A stretch of DNA of 55,469 bases. Origin: JAKSSM01 sp045629065 (GTDB lineage Bacteria > Bacillota > Clostridia > Peptostreptococcales > Anaerovoracaceae). The DNA is taken from positions 1-55,469 of the forward strand of contig JAZQQK010000005.1 of NCBI GenBank assembly GCA_045629065.1, given 5' to 3'. The translations under genes and the position numbers were made by a program. The notes under the pieces were generated by a model. That model saw only the letters and a program-made list of their open reading frames with translations, had not been told where the DNA came from and ran no database searches. Every line of letters begins with the position of its first letter. Position 1 is the first letter of the stretch. Below, piece by piece: positions 17,601 to 25,744 of the stretch.

Positions 17601-18316
17601 TTAGGGAATCTCATACGATCCTCATCATCAAGAGTGGTACCAGTCTGGATTGCAAGTAGCACGTCATGCGCTTTTGCGTCCTCGCGGTTCACATAGTGAA
17701 CATCGTTTGTCGCTACAAGTGGAACATTGAGTTCCTTAGCCAAGCGCTTCATATCCGGAAGTATCTGCACTTCTTCCTCGAGACCCTGATCCTGTAGTTC
17801 GAGATAGAAGTTTCCAGGTCCAAATATCTCAAGAAGCTCAGTTGCCTCCTGCTTTGCGCCTTCATAGTCTCGATTCAATAATCTATGTTGAATCTCACCG
17901 GCCAAGCATGCAGACAAGCAAATCAATCCTTCGCTATTCGCGCGGAGGACATCCTTGTCGATACGTGGCTTATAGTAATATCCATTCACAAAGCCTTCTG
18001 AAACTATTTTGATTAAGGACTTGTAGCCGGCTTCGTTTTTTGCTAATAGGATCAAATGGCCTTGATGCTTATCCTTTTCAGGATCTTTATCGGTATACTT
18101 GCGCTTAGCCGTATATACTTCGCATCCAATTATTGGCTTAATGCCCTGCTTTTTACACTCTTTATAAAAATCAACCACGCCAAACATGACACCATGGTCT
18201 GTAATCGCCAAGCTGTCCATTCCAAGTTCCTTTGCACGTGCAACTACATTTTTGATTCTTGCAGCGCCGTCCAAAAGACTATATTCAGTGTGTAAATGAA
18301 GATGTGTAAATGCCAT
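14690..18316 (-). CDS. dnaE: DNA polymerase III alpha subunit (DnaE)
   Basis: A replicative polymerase; in low-GC Gram-positives DnaE works beside PolC, extending primers on the lagging strand. The 1208 residues begin with a PHP domain (HLHTEYSLLDGAARI). The polymerase core follows, with GPGRGSAAGSIV and the metal motif PDIDVDF (about residue 408), then helix-hairpin-helix motifs. An OB-fold domain near 1020-1100 (VVICGMITAKKTM) is last. GGAGG precedes the ATG at normal spacing. It heads a run of overlapping genes (flavodoxin, Elp3-like protein, ung, TPM protein, peptidase). Confidence 0.97.
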   Translation of the reverse strand: MAFTHLHLHTEYSLLDGAARIKNVVARAKELGMDSLAITDHGVMFGVVDFYKECKKQGIKPIIGCEVYTAKRKYTDKDPEKDKHQGHLILLAKNEAGYKSLIKIVSEGFVNGYYYKPRIDKDVLRANSEGLICLSACLAGEIQHRLLNRDYEGAKQEATELLEIFGPGNFYLELQDQGLEEEVQILPDMKRLAKELNVPLVATNDVHYVNREDAKAHDVLLAIQTGTTLDDEDRMRFPNDEFYLKSESEMRKIFAHTPEAIDNTQLIADACNFDFEFGNYHLPEFKAPDGLTNEEYLKKICKEGLKERYGVDFDSEEEENNDPRFVGDDRFSAKNLKERLSYELETIISMGYVEYFLIVWDFINFAKTNGIVVGPGRGSAAGSIVAYTMKITDIDPIRYNLIFERFLNPERVSMPDIDVDFCYERRQEVIEYVTRKYGEGRVSQIITFGTMKAKQAVRDVGRVLGVSYAKADLIAKSIPFALDMTIDKALEMPMSELKKLCDEDEEIREVVDMAKSLEGMPRHASTHAAGVVISKLPIDCYVPLYASDKGLATQFTMTTIEELGLLKMDFLGLRNLTVIRDALKLIKYNHGVDIDFSKMTYDDPKVYEMIASGNTSGVFQLESGGMTQFMKNLKPTCFEDIVAGISLYRPGPMDSIPKYIENKKNPERIKYVTDKLAHILDVTYGCLVYQEQVMQIVRDLGGYSYGRSDLVRRAMSKKKHDVMLKEKEYFINGIVDENGKIEVPGCIRNGVSKEAAEAIYDDMVTFASYAFNKSHAAAYAVLAYETAYLKYYYPVEFMAALMTSVMGDMKQTAKYIRNCAELGIEILPPSVNSSYKKYSVEEGKIRYGLLAVKNVGAGAVDAIVESREKNGLPKDIFTFVENVDVSQVNKKALESLIKAGACACLSTNRAALLAVYEGLIESQQNAARKNIEGQMSLFQMDGTAGAFEEQAKLPDVKPFSKDIDLALEKEMLGVYLTDHPLNGYIDKITKWSSISCDVLNQELEDDELDAVQNSDIHDGMKVVICGMITAKKTMITKSNKMMAFVDFEDLYGTCEIIVFPNVYEKCSELLVQDKVVIIRGTLNFKEGEAPKILANDVIDINVDELPPEQTYQRVHNQAGQERPRVEEAASSKITPEGLVKLRIPANLAEGPTLEQIKTTLTRHHGNCQVLIYLANGKVLRTENDLWVEPSSVLRAQLIAILGQENVKI

Positions 18317-18443
18317 ATAATCCTCCGAGTATATTTTACCATATTTTACTCTTTAATAATAGTATTTACTGTGTTAAAATACACTTAATATATCTATATA
18401 TTAAAATAATTAAATAGACGACTTTACAGCAAAGGAGTTTAAC

Positions 18444-19523
18444 ATGAAAAAAGCATTAAAAGTCATTTTGATTATATTACTGATAATCGTAATCGTAGCG
18501 CTTGGCTACGTAGCTTATGTATTCATCGATTATCATAGACTTCCAGACAATCTCGCACTCGATGTTGAAGGCAGATCTGATAGAGTCGCACAGCTCAATA
18601 CCGAATATGAGATTTCATCTTGGAATATCGGTTTCGCCGCATACACTGATGACTACGGTTTCTTTATGGATGGTGGCAAGGAATCCCGTGCATGGAGTAA
18701 GGAATCCGTTCTCGACAACATGGCAGACATCGGAGATAAATTGTACAACTTTGGTTCAGACTTCTATTTCATCCAAGAGGTAGATACAGATTCTACTCGT
18801 GCATATCATGTAAACGAGTACGATCTCTTAAAGAACTCTTTGCTTAGAAAGAATGATATGGAATATACTTTCGCGCAGAACTATGATTCACCATATCTGT
18901 TCTATCCTATCTTTGAGCCTCATGGAAAATCACAAGCCGGCATCGTTACTGCTTCAAGATTCGATATCACATCCGCAGTAAGAAAGAGTCTTCCAATTCA
19001 GACCGACATCGCAAAGGTTCTTGACCTCGACAGATGCTATGCTATCAACCGCGTAAAACTTGAAGACGGTCATGACCTCGTTCTCATCAACTTCCACATG
19101 TCAGCATATACGACAGACCCAACAATTGTTGAAAAGCAAATTGAAAAGCTAAATGCAGACATAGGAACTGAATACGCAAAGGGTAATTACATCATTGCAG
19201 GTGGTGACTTCAACAAAGACCTTTTGGTAGATTCAAGCAAGTACTTCGGCGTTTCCGGTGAAGATTACAGCTGGGCTCAGAGCTATCCAATGGATTCAAT
19301 CCCTATGGGACTTAGCTTAGTTGCCCCATACGATCCTAACCACCCTGTTCCATCTTGCCGTAATGCCGATGGGCCATGGAACCCAGAAACTCAGTTCCAG
19401 ATTACAATAGACGGCTTTATGGTTTCCAACAACATCAAGGTTATTTCCTCTAAGGTTGTTGACAACCAATTCAAGAACTCCGACCACAATCCAGTTCAAA
19501 TGCGTTTCAAGCTCGTCGGATAA
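18444..19523 (+). CDS. Membrane-anchored endonuclease/exonuclease/phosphatase-family hydrolase
   Basis: One of very few plus-strand genes. The 359 residues open with a basic start and a single hydrophobic segment (about 5-27), so the protein is probably anchored outside the cell. The rest is an EEP fold with SSWNIGF at the first strand, a QEVD glutamate motif, GGDFNKD and the terminal SDHNPV motif; these supply the divalent-metal site. The family includes DNases, sphingomyelinases and inositol phosphatases, and the substrate cannot be told from sequence. AAAGGAG precedes the ATG. Its terminator has been split by the downstream IS element. Confidence 0.82.
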   Translation: MKKALKVILIILLIIVIVALGYVAYVFIDYHRLPDNLALDVEGRSDRVAQLNTEYEISSWNIGFAAYTDDYGFFMDGGKESRAWSKESVLDNMADIGDKLYNFGSDFYFIQEVDTDSTRAYHVNEYDLLKNSLLRKNDMEYTFAQNYDSPYLFYPIFEPHGKSQAGIVTASRFDITSAVRKSLPIQTDIAKVLDLDRCYAINRVKLEDGHDLVLINFHMSAYTTDPTIVEKQIEKLNADIGTEYAKGNYIIAGGDFNKDLLVDSSKYFGVSGEDYSWAQSYPMDSIPMGLSLVAPYDPNHPVPSCRNADGPWNPETQFQITIDGFMVSNNIKVISSKVVDNQFKNSDHNPVQMRFKLVG

Positions 19524-19534
19524 TTAAACACATT

Positions 19535-19552
19535 AAAACCCCCATATGTATG
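19535..19552 (+). terminator. Left half of a disrupted shared terminator
   Basis: AAAACCCCCATATGTATG (19535-19552) ends at the IS. Rejoined with its right half (20894-20910) it forms AAAACCCCCATA / TATGGGGGTTTT, a bidirectional hairpin between the EEP gene and ppk1. The last nine bases (ATATGTATG) are the left copy of the target duplication. Confidence 0.75.
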
Positions 19553-19566
19553 TGAACTTGTAAGAT

Positions 19567-19601
19567 AAAAGTAGACATATAAAAAGCATGTCTACTTTTT
19601 T
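19567..19601 (+). terminator. Terminator inside the IS left end
   Basis: The stem AAAAGTAGACA (19567-19577) / TGTCTACTTTT (19589-19599) is followed by further T residues. It stands between outside transcription and the transposase start at 19631. This is a common way for an IS to shield itself from read-through. It may now also end the EEP gene transcript. Confidence 0.7.
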
Positions 19602-19630
19602 CGTGGTAAAATTTAATTGGAGGTATAAGT

Positions 19631-19996
19631 ATGAGTGGAGTAAAAGGAATGGGCCGCCGTTATTGGTCCAAGGAAGAAAAGCTTGCTGTAATAAATCGAC
19701 ATTTAATAGGACACCAGTCCATGAAATCTGTTGCCAATGAATTTGGTATTTCAACTGGGCAATTATCTAATTGGATTACTGTCTATTTAGAAGAGGGTGA
19801 AACGGCATTAGTGAGTAGGCAAGGAAATCGCTTTGCAACTCTAAATAATGCCAAAGGATTATCCGAAATTGAGCGCCTTAGGCTAACTGTGGCAAAACAA
19901 GAAGTTGAAATTGCGCGGCTAAAAAAAGGCTATTACGTGAAAGGAGTTGGTGCCAACAAGGAATACGTTACTGGCAAAGAAAAGACTACGAAATAA
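19631..19996 (+). CDS. IS3-family transposase, OrfA (helix-turn-helix)
   Basis: The 121-residue OrfA has an N-terminal helix-turn-helix (HQSMKSVANEFGISTGQLSN, about 36-55). A heptad-like helix near the end (EIERLRLTVAKQEVEIARLK) matches the leucine-zipper dimerisation segment of IS3 OrfA proteins. GGAGGT lies seven bases before the ATG. An A7 run at 19921-19927 allows a -1 slip into a frame that stays open through orfB, so a fused OrfAB transposase is the likely active product. Confidence 0.9.
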   Translation: MSGVKGMGRRYWSKEEKLAVINRHLIGHQSMKSVANEFGISTGQLSNWITVYLEEGETALVSRQGNRFATLNNAKGLSEIERLRLTVAKQEVEIARLKKGYYVKGVGANKEYVTGKEKTTK

Positions 19997-20004
19997 TTGA
20001 TGAG

Positions 20005-20856
20005 ATGAAGCACAAATATTCAGTCGCTTTTCTATGTGAATTATTGGATGTAAATAGATCTGGATACTACAAGTGGAAAAGCAGAAATCACAAGCCTAAC
20101 AGTTATGAAAAGAATCGAATTATTCTAACTGAACTTCTTAAGAAAGCACATAGAAAGCATCCCTCATATGGCTATCATCGCTTAGCTATTAGTGTTTTTA
20201 ATGAAACTGGATGGCTCTTTTCCCACAATTTAGCGCATAAATGCTGCAAATATGCAGGCATTTATTCAAAAGCGCGTAAACATCTAAAATACAAATCTTC
20301 CGGTGAAGAAAGCATAAAGTTTAAAAACATTGTTAATGGCAGATGGAAAGTTGATGCACCTTTAAGGCTTGTAACATCGGATATGACAATGTTTAAAAAC
20401 AATGGCAAAATGTATGAATGGACCTTGCTCATTGATGCATATAACAATGAAATCCTGGCTCACAGCGTAACTAATAAGCCAGGATATAACAAACCGTATT
20501 ATGACTGTTTAAATGTCTTAAAGAATATCGCAGGTTTCAAAAAAGAGGAAACTGCCCCTATCACATTCCACACCGATCAAGGAGCAGTCTACTCATCACG
20601 AGCATATTTTAATGCTCATGAAAAGTATAACATAATTCGTTCAATGTCGCGAGCAGGAACTCCAACAGATAATCCAATAATTGAATCCTTAAATGGATGG
20701 ATTAAAGAAGAACTATATAATGATTATGGATTGGCGACGACAGATGATGTGGGGAAATTATTAAATGAGTATGTAAAATACTACAACGAAATACGCCCTG
20801 CATATTCACTGAATTACAAAAGCCCTGTCCAATTTAGAATTGAACAAGGCTTCTGA
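20005..20856 (+). CDS. IS3-family transposase, OrfB (DDE catalytic domain)
   Basis: The 283-residue OrfB carries the integrase-type catalytic core with D126 (TSDMTMF), D191 (FHTDQGA) and E227 (NPIIESLNGW). The last two are separated by exactly 35 residues, the DD(35)E spacing of IS3 transposases. An upstream helix-turn-helix-like segment (about 5-60) is also present. The frame is -1 relative to orfA and remains open back to the A7 slippery run, supporting programmed frameshifting. No stop or frameshift breaks the gene. Confidence 0.93.
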   Translation: MKHKYSVAFLCELLDVNRSGYYKWKSRNHKPNSYEKNRIILTELLKKAHRKHPSYGYHRLAISVFNETGWLFSHNLAHKCCKYAGIYSKARKHLKYKSSGEESIKFKNIVNGRWKVDAPLRLVTSDMTMFKNNGKMYEWTLLIDAYNNEILAHSVTNKPGYNKPYYDCLNVLKNIAGFKKEETAPITFHTDQGAVYSSRAYFNAHEKYNIIRSMSRAGTPTDNPIIESLNGWIKEELYNDYGLATTDDVGKLLNEYVKYYNEIRPAYSLNYKSPVQFRIEQGF

Positions 20857-20893
20857 TTGCTTTTTAGTTGTCTACTTTTAGTTGACAAGTTCA

Positions 20894-20913
20894 ATATGTA
20901 TGGGGGTTTTTTG
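20894..20913 (-). terminator. Right half of the disrupted terminator
   Basis: ATATGTATGGGGGTTTTTT follows the IS right end. On the minus strand ppk1 now reaches only this half stem before running antisense into the IS, so ppk1 has lost its original terminator. Confidence 0.7.
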
Positions 20914-20916
20914 TTT

Positions 20917-22992
20917 CTATTTTTTTCCGAAGAGGCCGCGACGTACTGGTTTGATCTTAGTATCCTCGGCGAAGTGGTGGTAGAGGCGTTCGAAGTTATC
21001 CTTACCTGTTGCACGAGGAAGCTTAGCATATGTTCCATCGGACTGCATGTACCATGAGTTATCTACATCGTCTCTAAACGCATCCATAACCTCTAGAACA
21101 TCTTTTAAAACATTCGAGTTAGTAACATCTATAAATGCTTCAACTCTTCTAGTCGTGTTACGATTGAGCAAATCGCCAGAGCCCACTAGTACTCTTATGT
21201 CCTTACCTGAGCCAAACACATAAATTCTAGAGTGTTCAAGATATCTTCCGACAATACTCTTTACACGGATGTTATCAGTGTAATTAGCGATGCCCGGCTT
21301 AAGGCAACAGATTCCTCTAATAAAGAGTTCAATCTGTACGCCAGCTCTAGAACAATCTATGAGTTTATTCATTATATCGATATCGTTAAGTGAGTTAACC
21401 TTAATTGAAACCCTGCCTGCGATACCTTTCTCGCGCTCGGCTTCGAGCAGTTCAAGTATCTTCTCCTTAAAGCCCTTAGGTGCCATGAGGAGCTTAGTTC
21501 CCTTATCTGGAGCCTGTCCCAATGAAAGCGCCTTAAAGACTTCACTAGCTTCTGTTCCTACCGTCTGATCAGCAGTTATTATCGACAAATCTGTATATTG
21601 TTCTGATGTAACCTCGTTGTAGTTACCAGTACCGATTTGTGTTACATACTTGATGCCGTCCTTTGTCTTTCTAGTGATGAGACAAAGTTTGCTGTGAACC
21701 TTCATATCCGGAAGGCCATATATGATTTCGCAGCCTGCGTCCTCGAGAACTTCGCTATAGTCAATATTGTTCTGTTCATCGAATCTAGCTCTTAATTCCA
21801 ATAAGCAAAGCACCTTCTTGCCGCGGTCTGCCGCATAAGCAAGAGCTGCTGCAAGTCTAGATGAGCCTGCAAGTCTATAGAGTGTAATGTTAATTGACAT
21901 TACATCCGGATCGTCTGCAGCCTCATATAAAAGGTCCACAAACGGATTGATGCTCTGGTATGGAAAACTCAACATCAAATCTTGTTTCTCTATATATTTG
22001 AAGAACTCGCCCTTCTTTAAGAGCACATTCTTTGCTGGCTTTCTAGATACATATTTCAGTTCAGAAACATCCTCGAGCACCGATGAAAAGTTGATATCGA
22101 ATGGCACCTTGGATACATAGATTTCTCTAAGTGCTATATCGAAATTCATTCTGAGTATCTCTACGAGTTCATCAGAAGGCTTGCCACAAATTTGAAGTCT
22201 TACAGGAAGCTGTCTCTTACGCTTCTTTAGAAGCTTCTTCATATCGAAGCGTGAATCCTCACTGTCATTAGCTTCATAAGCATCGAAGAAGACGTCCGCG
22301 TTCCTAGTTACACGAATAACGCACTTTTCTTTAAGCGTGAGCTTTTTGAAAAGTGTCTGTGCATAATAGCAAACGAGTTCAGAAATTACAACAACCTTCT
22401 GCTTGCCACTTGGGCTAATGAAAGTTCTGTATTTTGGAACTCGATAGAGAGAAACTATTCCAAGTTTCGTACGACCGTTCTTAGTTAAACTTGCCGCAAT
22501 AAAGCTCTCCCCTCCTGTCAAGAATGGCAGTGGGTGTTGTTCGTCGATAATACGAGGTGCAAGATAATCCTTATACTCAGTAAACATTTTCTTTACCATC
22601 GTCTCATCGGATTTTGAAAGATGTGAAAAGTTTACCTTCTCAATATTATGGTCCTTGAAATCATTTAAAATATCGTTATATGTATCGCGAACTTCCTTTT
22701 GCTGTTCAGTGACTTCTGCATAGATTTTCTTTAGTTCTTCTTCGGCATTTCTGCCTGTCTTAATATCCTTGTATCCTGGCAAATAGAGAGCTCTATGCTT
22801 AAGTGATCCTACTCTTGCCATAAAGAATTCATCAAGATTTGAGTGATAGATTGCAAGGAACTTTAGTCTCTCGATGAGAGGGACTTTTTTATCGCCTGCG
22901 ATGCTAAGCACTCTCTTGTTGAACTCAAGCCATGATAAGTCACGGCTCACAAAGCATGTTTTAGGATATTGGTTTTTTTCAAGATTTGACAT
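20917..22992 (-). CDS. ppk1: Polyphosphate kinase 1
   Basis: Builds inorganic polyphosphate from the gamma phosphate of ATP, reversibly, usually at the membrane. The 691 residues show the PPK1 layout: an N-terminal helical domain (CFVSRDLSWLEFNKRVL), a middle domain and two phospholipase D-like C-terminal domains. KVHSKLCL near 437 supplies the phosphorylated histidine, and a second histidine follows at YLEHSRIYVFGSG near 590. The start overlaps the pap stop as TAATG. After the stop only half of the original terminator remains, because of the IS insertion. Confidence 0.95.
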   Translation of the reverse strand: MSNLEKNQYPKTCFVSRDLSWLEFNKRVLSIAGDKKVPLIERLKFLAIYHSNLDEFFMARVGSLKHRALYLPGYKDIKTGRNAEEELKKIYAEVTEQQKEVRDTYNDILNDFKDHNIEKVNFSHLSKSDETMVKKMFTEYKDYLAPRIIDEQHPLPFLTGGESFIAASLTKNGRTKLGIVSLYRVPKYRTFISPSGKQKVVVISELVCYYAQTLFKKLTLKEKCVIRVTRNADVFFDAYEANDSEDSRFDMKKLLKKRKRQLPVRLQICGKPSDELVEILRMNFDIALREIYVSKVPFDINFSSVLEDVSELKYVSRKPAKNVLLKKGEFFKYIEKQDLMLSFPYQSINPFVDLLYEAADDPDVMSINITLYRLAGSSRLAAALAYAADRGKKVLCLLELRARFDEQNNIDYSEVLEDAGCEIIYGLPDMKVHSKLCLITRKTKDGIKYVTQIGTGNYNEVTSEQYTDLSIITADQTVGTEASEVFKALSLGQAPDKGTKLLMAPKGFKEKILELLEAEREKGIAGRVSIKVNSLNDIDIMNKLIDCSRAGVQIELFIRGICCLKPGIANYTDNIRVKSIVGRYLEHSRIYVFGSGKDIRVLVGSGDLLNRNTTRRVEAFIDVTNSNVLKDVLEVMDAFRDDVDNSWYMQSDGTYAKLPRATGKDNFERLYHHFAEDTKIKPVRRGLFGKK

Positions 22993-24437
22993 TATTTTTC
23001 CTCAAGTGCCTTCAAAAGTGCATCTCTAGTTATTTCTAATACTCTAATTCTAGCATAAAGCTTATCTACTGATTCGATGATGTGCCAAGGAGCAAACTTC
23101 GTTGAAGTTTTTTGAATCATCTCATCGATTGCAACTTCATAAAGATCCCATTTGTCACGGTTACGCCAGTCTTCATCAGTAATCTTCCATTGCTTTTCAG
23201 GTGTGTTCTGTCTTTCTGTGAAACGCTCTAACTGAGTATCCTTATCAATCTGCATCCAGAACTTTAAGATTACTGCACCTTCGTTTACGAGTTGCTCTTC
23301 GAACTCATTCATTTCGTTATAAGCTCTCTTCCAGTCATTCTCACTGCAGAAGCCTTCGAGTCTTTCTACCATTACGCGGCCATACCATGTACGGTCAAAG
23401 AAATGTACGAAGCCTCTCTTTGGTAATCTTCTATAGAATCTCCAGAGATAGTGTCTAGCTAATTCATACTTATCAGGAGAAGCGATAGGCATTACTTCCA
23501 TGCCACGTGGATCAAATGGATAAGCCAATCTTCTGATAGCGCCACCCTTTCCAGCAGCATCCCAGCCTTCGAATGCGATGATTACAGGAATGCCCTTTCT
23601 ATATAATTGTCTATCGAGTTGCATAATTTCTTCGGATAACTTGTCGAGCTTTTCTTCGTATTCTTCACGTTCAAGCTTTGGACTTAAATCGATATCCTTT
23701 AATAATGGAGTAGCCTCCATTTCGAAACTTTCCTCATATGCGGGAGCACAAACCTTACCTCTTTCAAGAGCTCTATCGATAGTGAATGATAAGAGTCTGA
23801 ATGATTCATATTTAAGGTTAGTTCTGCTGTCTGCATTGATGACATGCCAAGGAGCATACATAGATGTGTCATCAATAAATGCGTGTGTAGCCTTCATCCA
23901 CTGGTCGTGGTTCTTGTTCTGCTCTAAGTCAAATTTCTTAACTCTCCAAGCTTCAGACTTGCTATCCTTAAGCTTATTCAAACGCTTTGTCTGCTCTTCT
24001 TTGGATACATTTAAGAAAATCTTTACTACAACATAACCATTGTTGATGATAGTTCTTTCAAAATTGTTAATTGCCTTAACTCTGTTTTGGTAGCTCTTCT
24101 CTGAAAGTTTTCCGGCAAGGCAATCATTTACTGTAGTTCTAAGGTATGAACCACTGTAGAATCTAAACTTTCCATCTTCAGGTAGTGCGCAAAAATACGG
24201 ATAAATAAATGGATAATCATCCCTGTCTTTTACCTGCTCATCAACGAACACTGTATAGAAACGTGGGTCGATGTTCTTAATTAATTCATTTAACAATTCG
24301 CCCTTGCAAGATGCTGCCCAACCTTCGATGATTACAACGATTGGTAGCTTTGCAGCCTTGATGTCTTGAAGCTTTGCAGTAATATTGTCTCTGTATTTTT
24401 TTATCTCTTGCTTCTTTTCTTCTTTTGTTAAATCCAT
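22992..24437 (-). CDS. pap: Polyphosphate:AMP phosphotransferase (two-domain PPK2)
   Basis: Two PPK2 domains are fused in 481 residues. This arrangement, PPK2 class II, transfers phosphate from polyphosphate to AMP to make ADP. The C-terminal domain has an intact Walker A (GWDAAGKGGAIRRL, about 297-310), the Walker B-like HFFDRTWYGRV, and a lid. The N-terminal domain has a degenerate P-loop (GWAASCKGELL), with Ala and Cys where Asp and Gly are usual. This fits a non-catalytic first domain, as reported for the class. It overlaps both neighbours by one base, so synthesis (PPK1) and use (PAP) of polyphosphate are encoded as one unit. Confidence 0.92.
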   Translation of the reverse strand: MDLTKEEKKQEIKKYRDNITAKLQDIKAAKLPIVVIIEGWAASCKGELLNELIKNIDPRFYTVFVDEQVKDRDDYPFIYPYFCALPEDGKFRFYSGSYLRTTVNDCLAGKLSEKSYQNRVKAINNFERTIINNGYVVVKIFLNVSKEEQTKRLNKLKDSKSEAWRVKKFDLEQNKNHDQWMKATHAFIDDTSMYAPWHVINADSRTNLKYESFRLLSFTIDRALERGKVCAPAYEESFEMEATPLLKDIDLSPKLEREEYEEKLDKLSEEIMQLDRQLYRKGIPVIIAFEGWDAAGKGGAIRRLAYPFDPRGMEVMPIASPDKYELARHYLWRFYRRLPKRGFVHFFDRTWYGRVMVERLEGFCSENDWKRAYNEMNEFEEQLVNEGAVILKFWMQIDKDTQLERFTERQNTPEKQWKITDEDWRNRDKWDLYEVAIDEMIQKTSTKFAPWHIIESVDKLYARIRVLEITRDALLKALEEK

Positions 24438-25735
24438 TACTTTTTCCTCCTCTTACGTGCTTCCATTACGAAAGTCCATATTACTTGTACATATAGATAA
24501 ATTCCAAACGCCAAGCTTAGTGTCGGCGTGTCAGTTGCTGTTAGTATTGATTGTCCGGCTATACACCATGGAACAAGTGGGGCAATGACTACAGCTGAAT
24601 CAGAAAGTGCCATTGCGAGTTCTTCTTTATCGTCATAGCTATCTCCGTTTAACTGTTCTGTTAATATTATACTCAAAGTTTGGTTACATGTCACCATCGC
24701 AGTTAAAAGTCCTGTAACAGCCATGCCTCCAAACAAAGTAATCTTACCTGAAAGTTTATTCAATGCGCTTTGGGTTGAGCTTAATAAACCAGTCGCCTTG
24801 AATATGCCTGCATATGTAGCCGATATCACAATTACTAATACTAAACTCAGCATTGAGTAAAGTCCGCCGCCATTTAGCATTTTAGCTACCTGCTCGGTTT
24901 CTGCCGTAAACCCTACGACCAAAACCTTAAGCGTTGTGAGCACACTTTGCTTTTGGATTAGTATCATCATTAGAGCTGCTGTAAAACTGCTCGTAAGCAT
25001 TATATACAGAGCCTTGACTTTTAATAGTGCAAGGACTATTACCAAAGCCGCCGGCAAGATGAGCGCCCAGTGGAAATTGAATTCCGCCTTGAATACGCTT
25101 TCGACATCTACCATTGATTCTGTAGTCTGTGACATCAGACCAATAATGAGATAAATCACGCACGTGATAGCCAGTGGCCCAATCATGCGCTTTAATAGGC
25201 GCTTGATATTTTTATAGTGGTCAGTGCCAGTAAGCTGCGTTACTAAAAGCAAACTTGTTGACACCGGTGAACATCTGTCTCCAAAATATGATCCACAAAC
25301 AATCGCACCACCTGTGATTGCCATATTAGCACCGATTGCAGCACCGAAGGTTACGCATATTACACCGATGGTTCCACCAGTTCCCGTAGCCGTACCGATC
25401 AGCATTGAAACCGCACAGTTTAGGAGGAAAGTCATTAGATAGAATATCTCTGGCTTAATCAACCTTGCTGCATAACTTACAACAAAAGCTACAGTTCCAC
25501 TTGCCCTCCAAGATGCCGTGAGCAGTCCGACTAGCGCAAAGAGTATGATTACGACCTTTGCAGTCTTGATGCCATCCCACATCATCTTGAGTACTTCGGT
25601 AAACTTGTATTTTTTGATTAGTGAGTATACCACAAAAATCACAAGTCCCGCGAGAAGCGCATATATAATATCGATTTTTAGTACCAAACATAGCACTAAA
25701 AGAAAACAAAAAAGTCCTAAAGTTGCAAATTCCAA
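24437..25735 (-). CDS. NhaC-family Na+/H+ antiporter
   Basis: The 432-residue protein has about 10-12 hydrophobic segments. The family motif GDRCSPVSTSLLLV lies near residue 160, preceded by a Gly-rich helix (GTATGTGGTIGVICVTFGAA). NhaC proteins exchange sodium, or in some members malate/lactate with sodium, for protons across the membrane. The gene overlaps pap by one base and lies upstream of it in transcript order, which places an ion transporter at the head of a polyphosphate operon. The exact substrate is uncertain. Confidence 0.85.
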   Translation of the reverse strand: MEFATLGLFCFLLVLCLVLKIDIIYALLAGLVIFVVYSLIKKYKFTEVLKMMWDGIKTAKVVIILFALVGLLTASWRASGTVAFVVSYAARLIKPEIFYLMTFLLNCAVSMLIGTATGTGGTIGVICVTFGAAIGANMAITGGAIVCGSYFGDRCSPVSTSLLLVTQLTGTDHYKNIKRLLKRMIGPLAITCVIYLIIGLMSQTTESMVDVESVFKAEFNFHWALILPAALVIVLALLKVKALYIMLTSSFTAALMMILIQKQSVLTTLKVLVVGFTAETEQVAKMLNGGGLYSMLSLVLVIVISATYAGIFKATGLLSSTQSALNKLSGKITLFGGMAVTGLLTAMVTCNQTLSIILTEQLNGDSYDDKEELAMALSDSAVVIAPLVPWCIAGQSILTATDTPTLSLAFGIYLYVQVIWTFVMEARKRRKK

Positions 25736-25744
25736 TTTATGCCT

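Larger units (their letters stand above)
19553..20893 (+). mobile_element. Complete IS3-family insertion sequence, 1341 bp
   Basis: The element is bounded by 36-base imperfect terminal repeats (19553-19588 and 20858-20893). They start TGAACTTGT, agree at 31 of 36 positions by eye, and give the TG...CA ends typical of IS3 elements. Both reading frames are intact. The flanks carry ATATGTATG on each side (19544-19552 and 20894-20902), an apparent 9-base target duplication. That is long for IS3 elements, which usually give 3-5 bases. The lack of decay and the clean duplication suggest a recent insertion. Confidence 0.9.

Noticed and set aside
20005..20856. Decay of the IS transposase.
   Set aside because: Both frames are intact, the DD(35)E residues are present and the terminal repeats are complete, so the element looks active.
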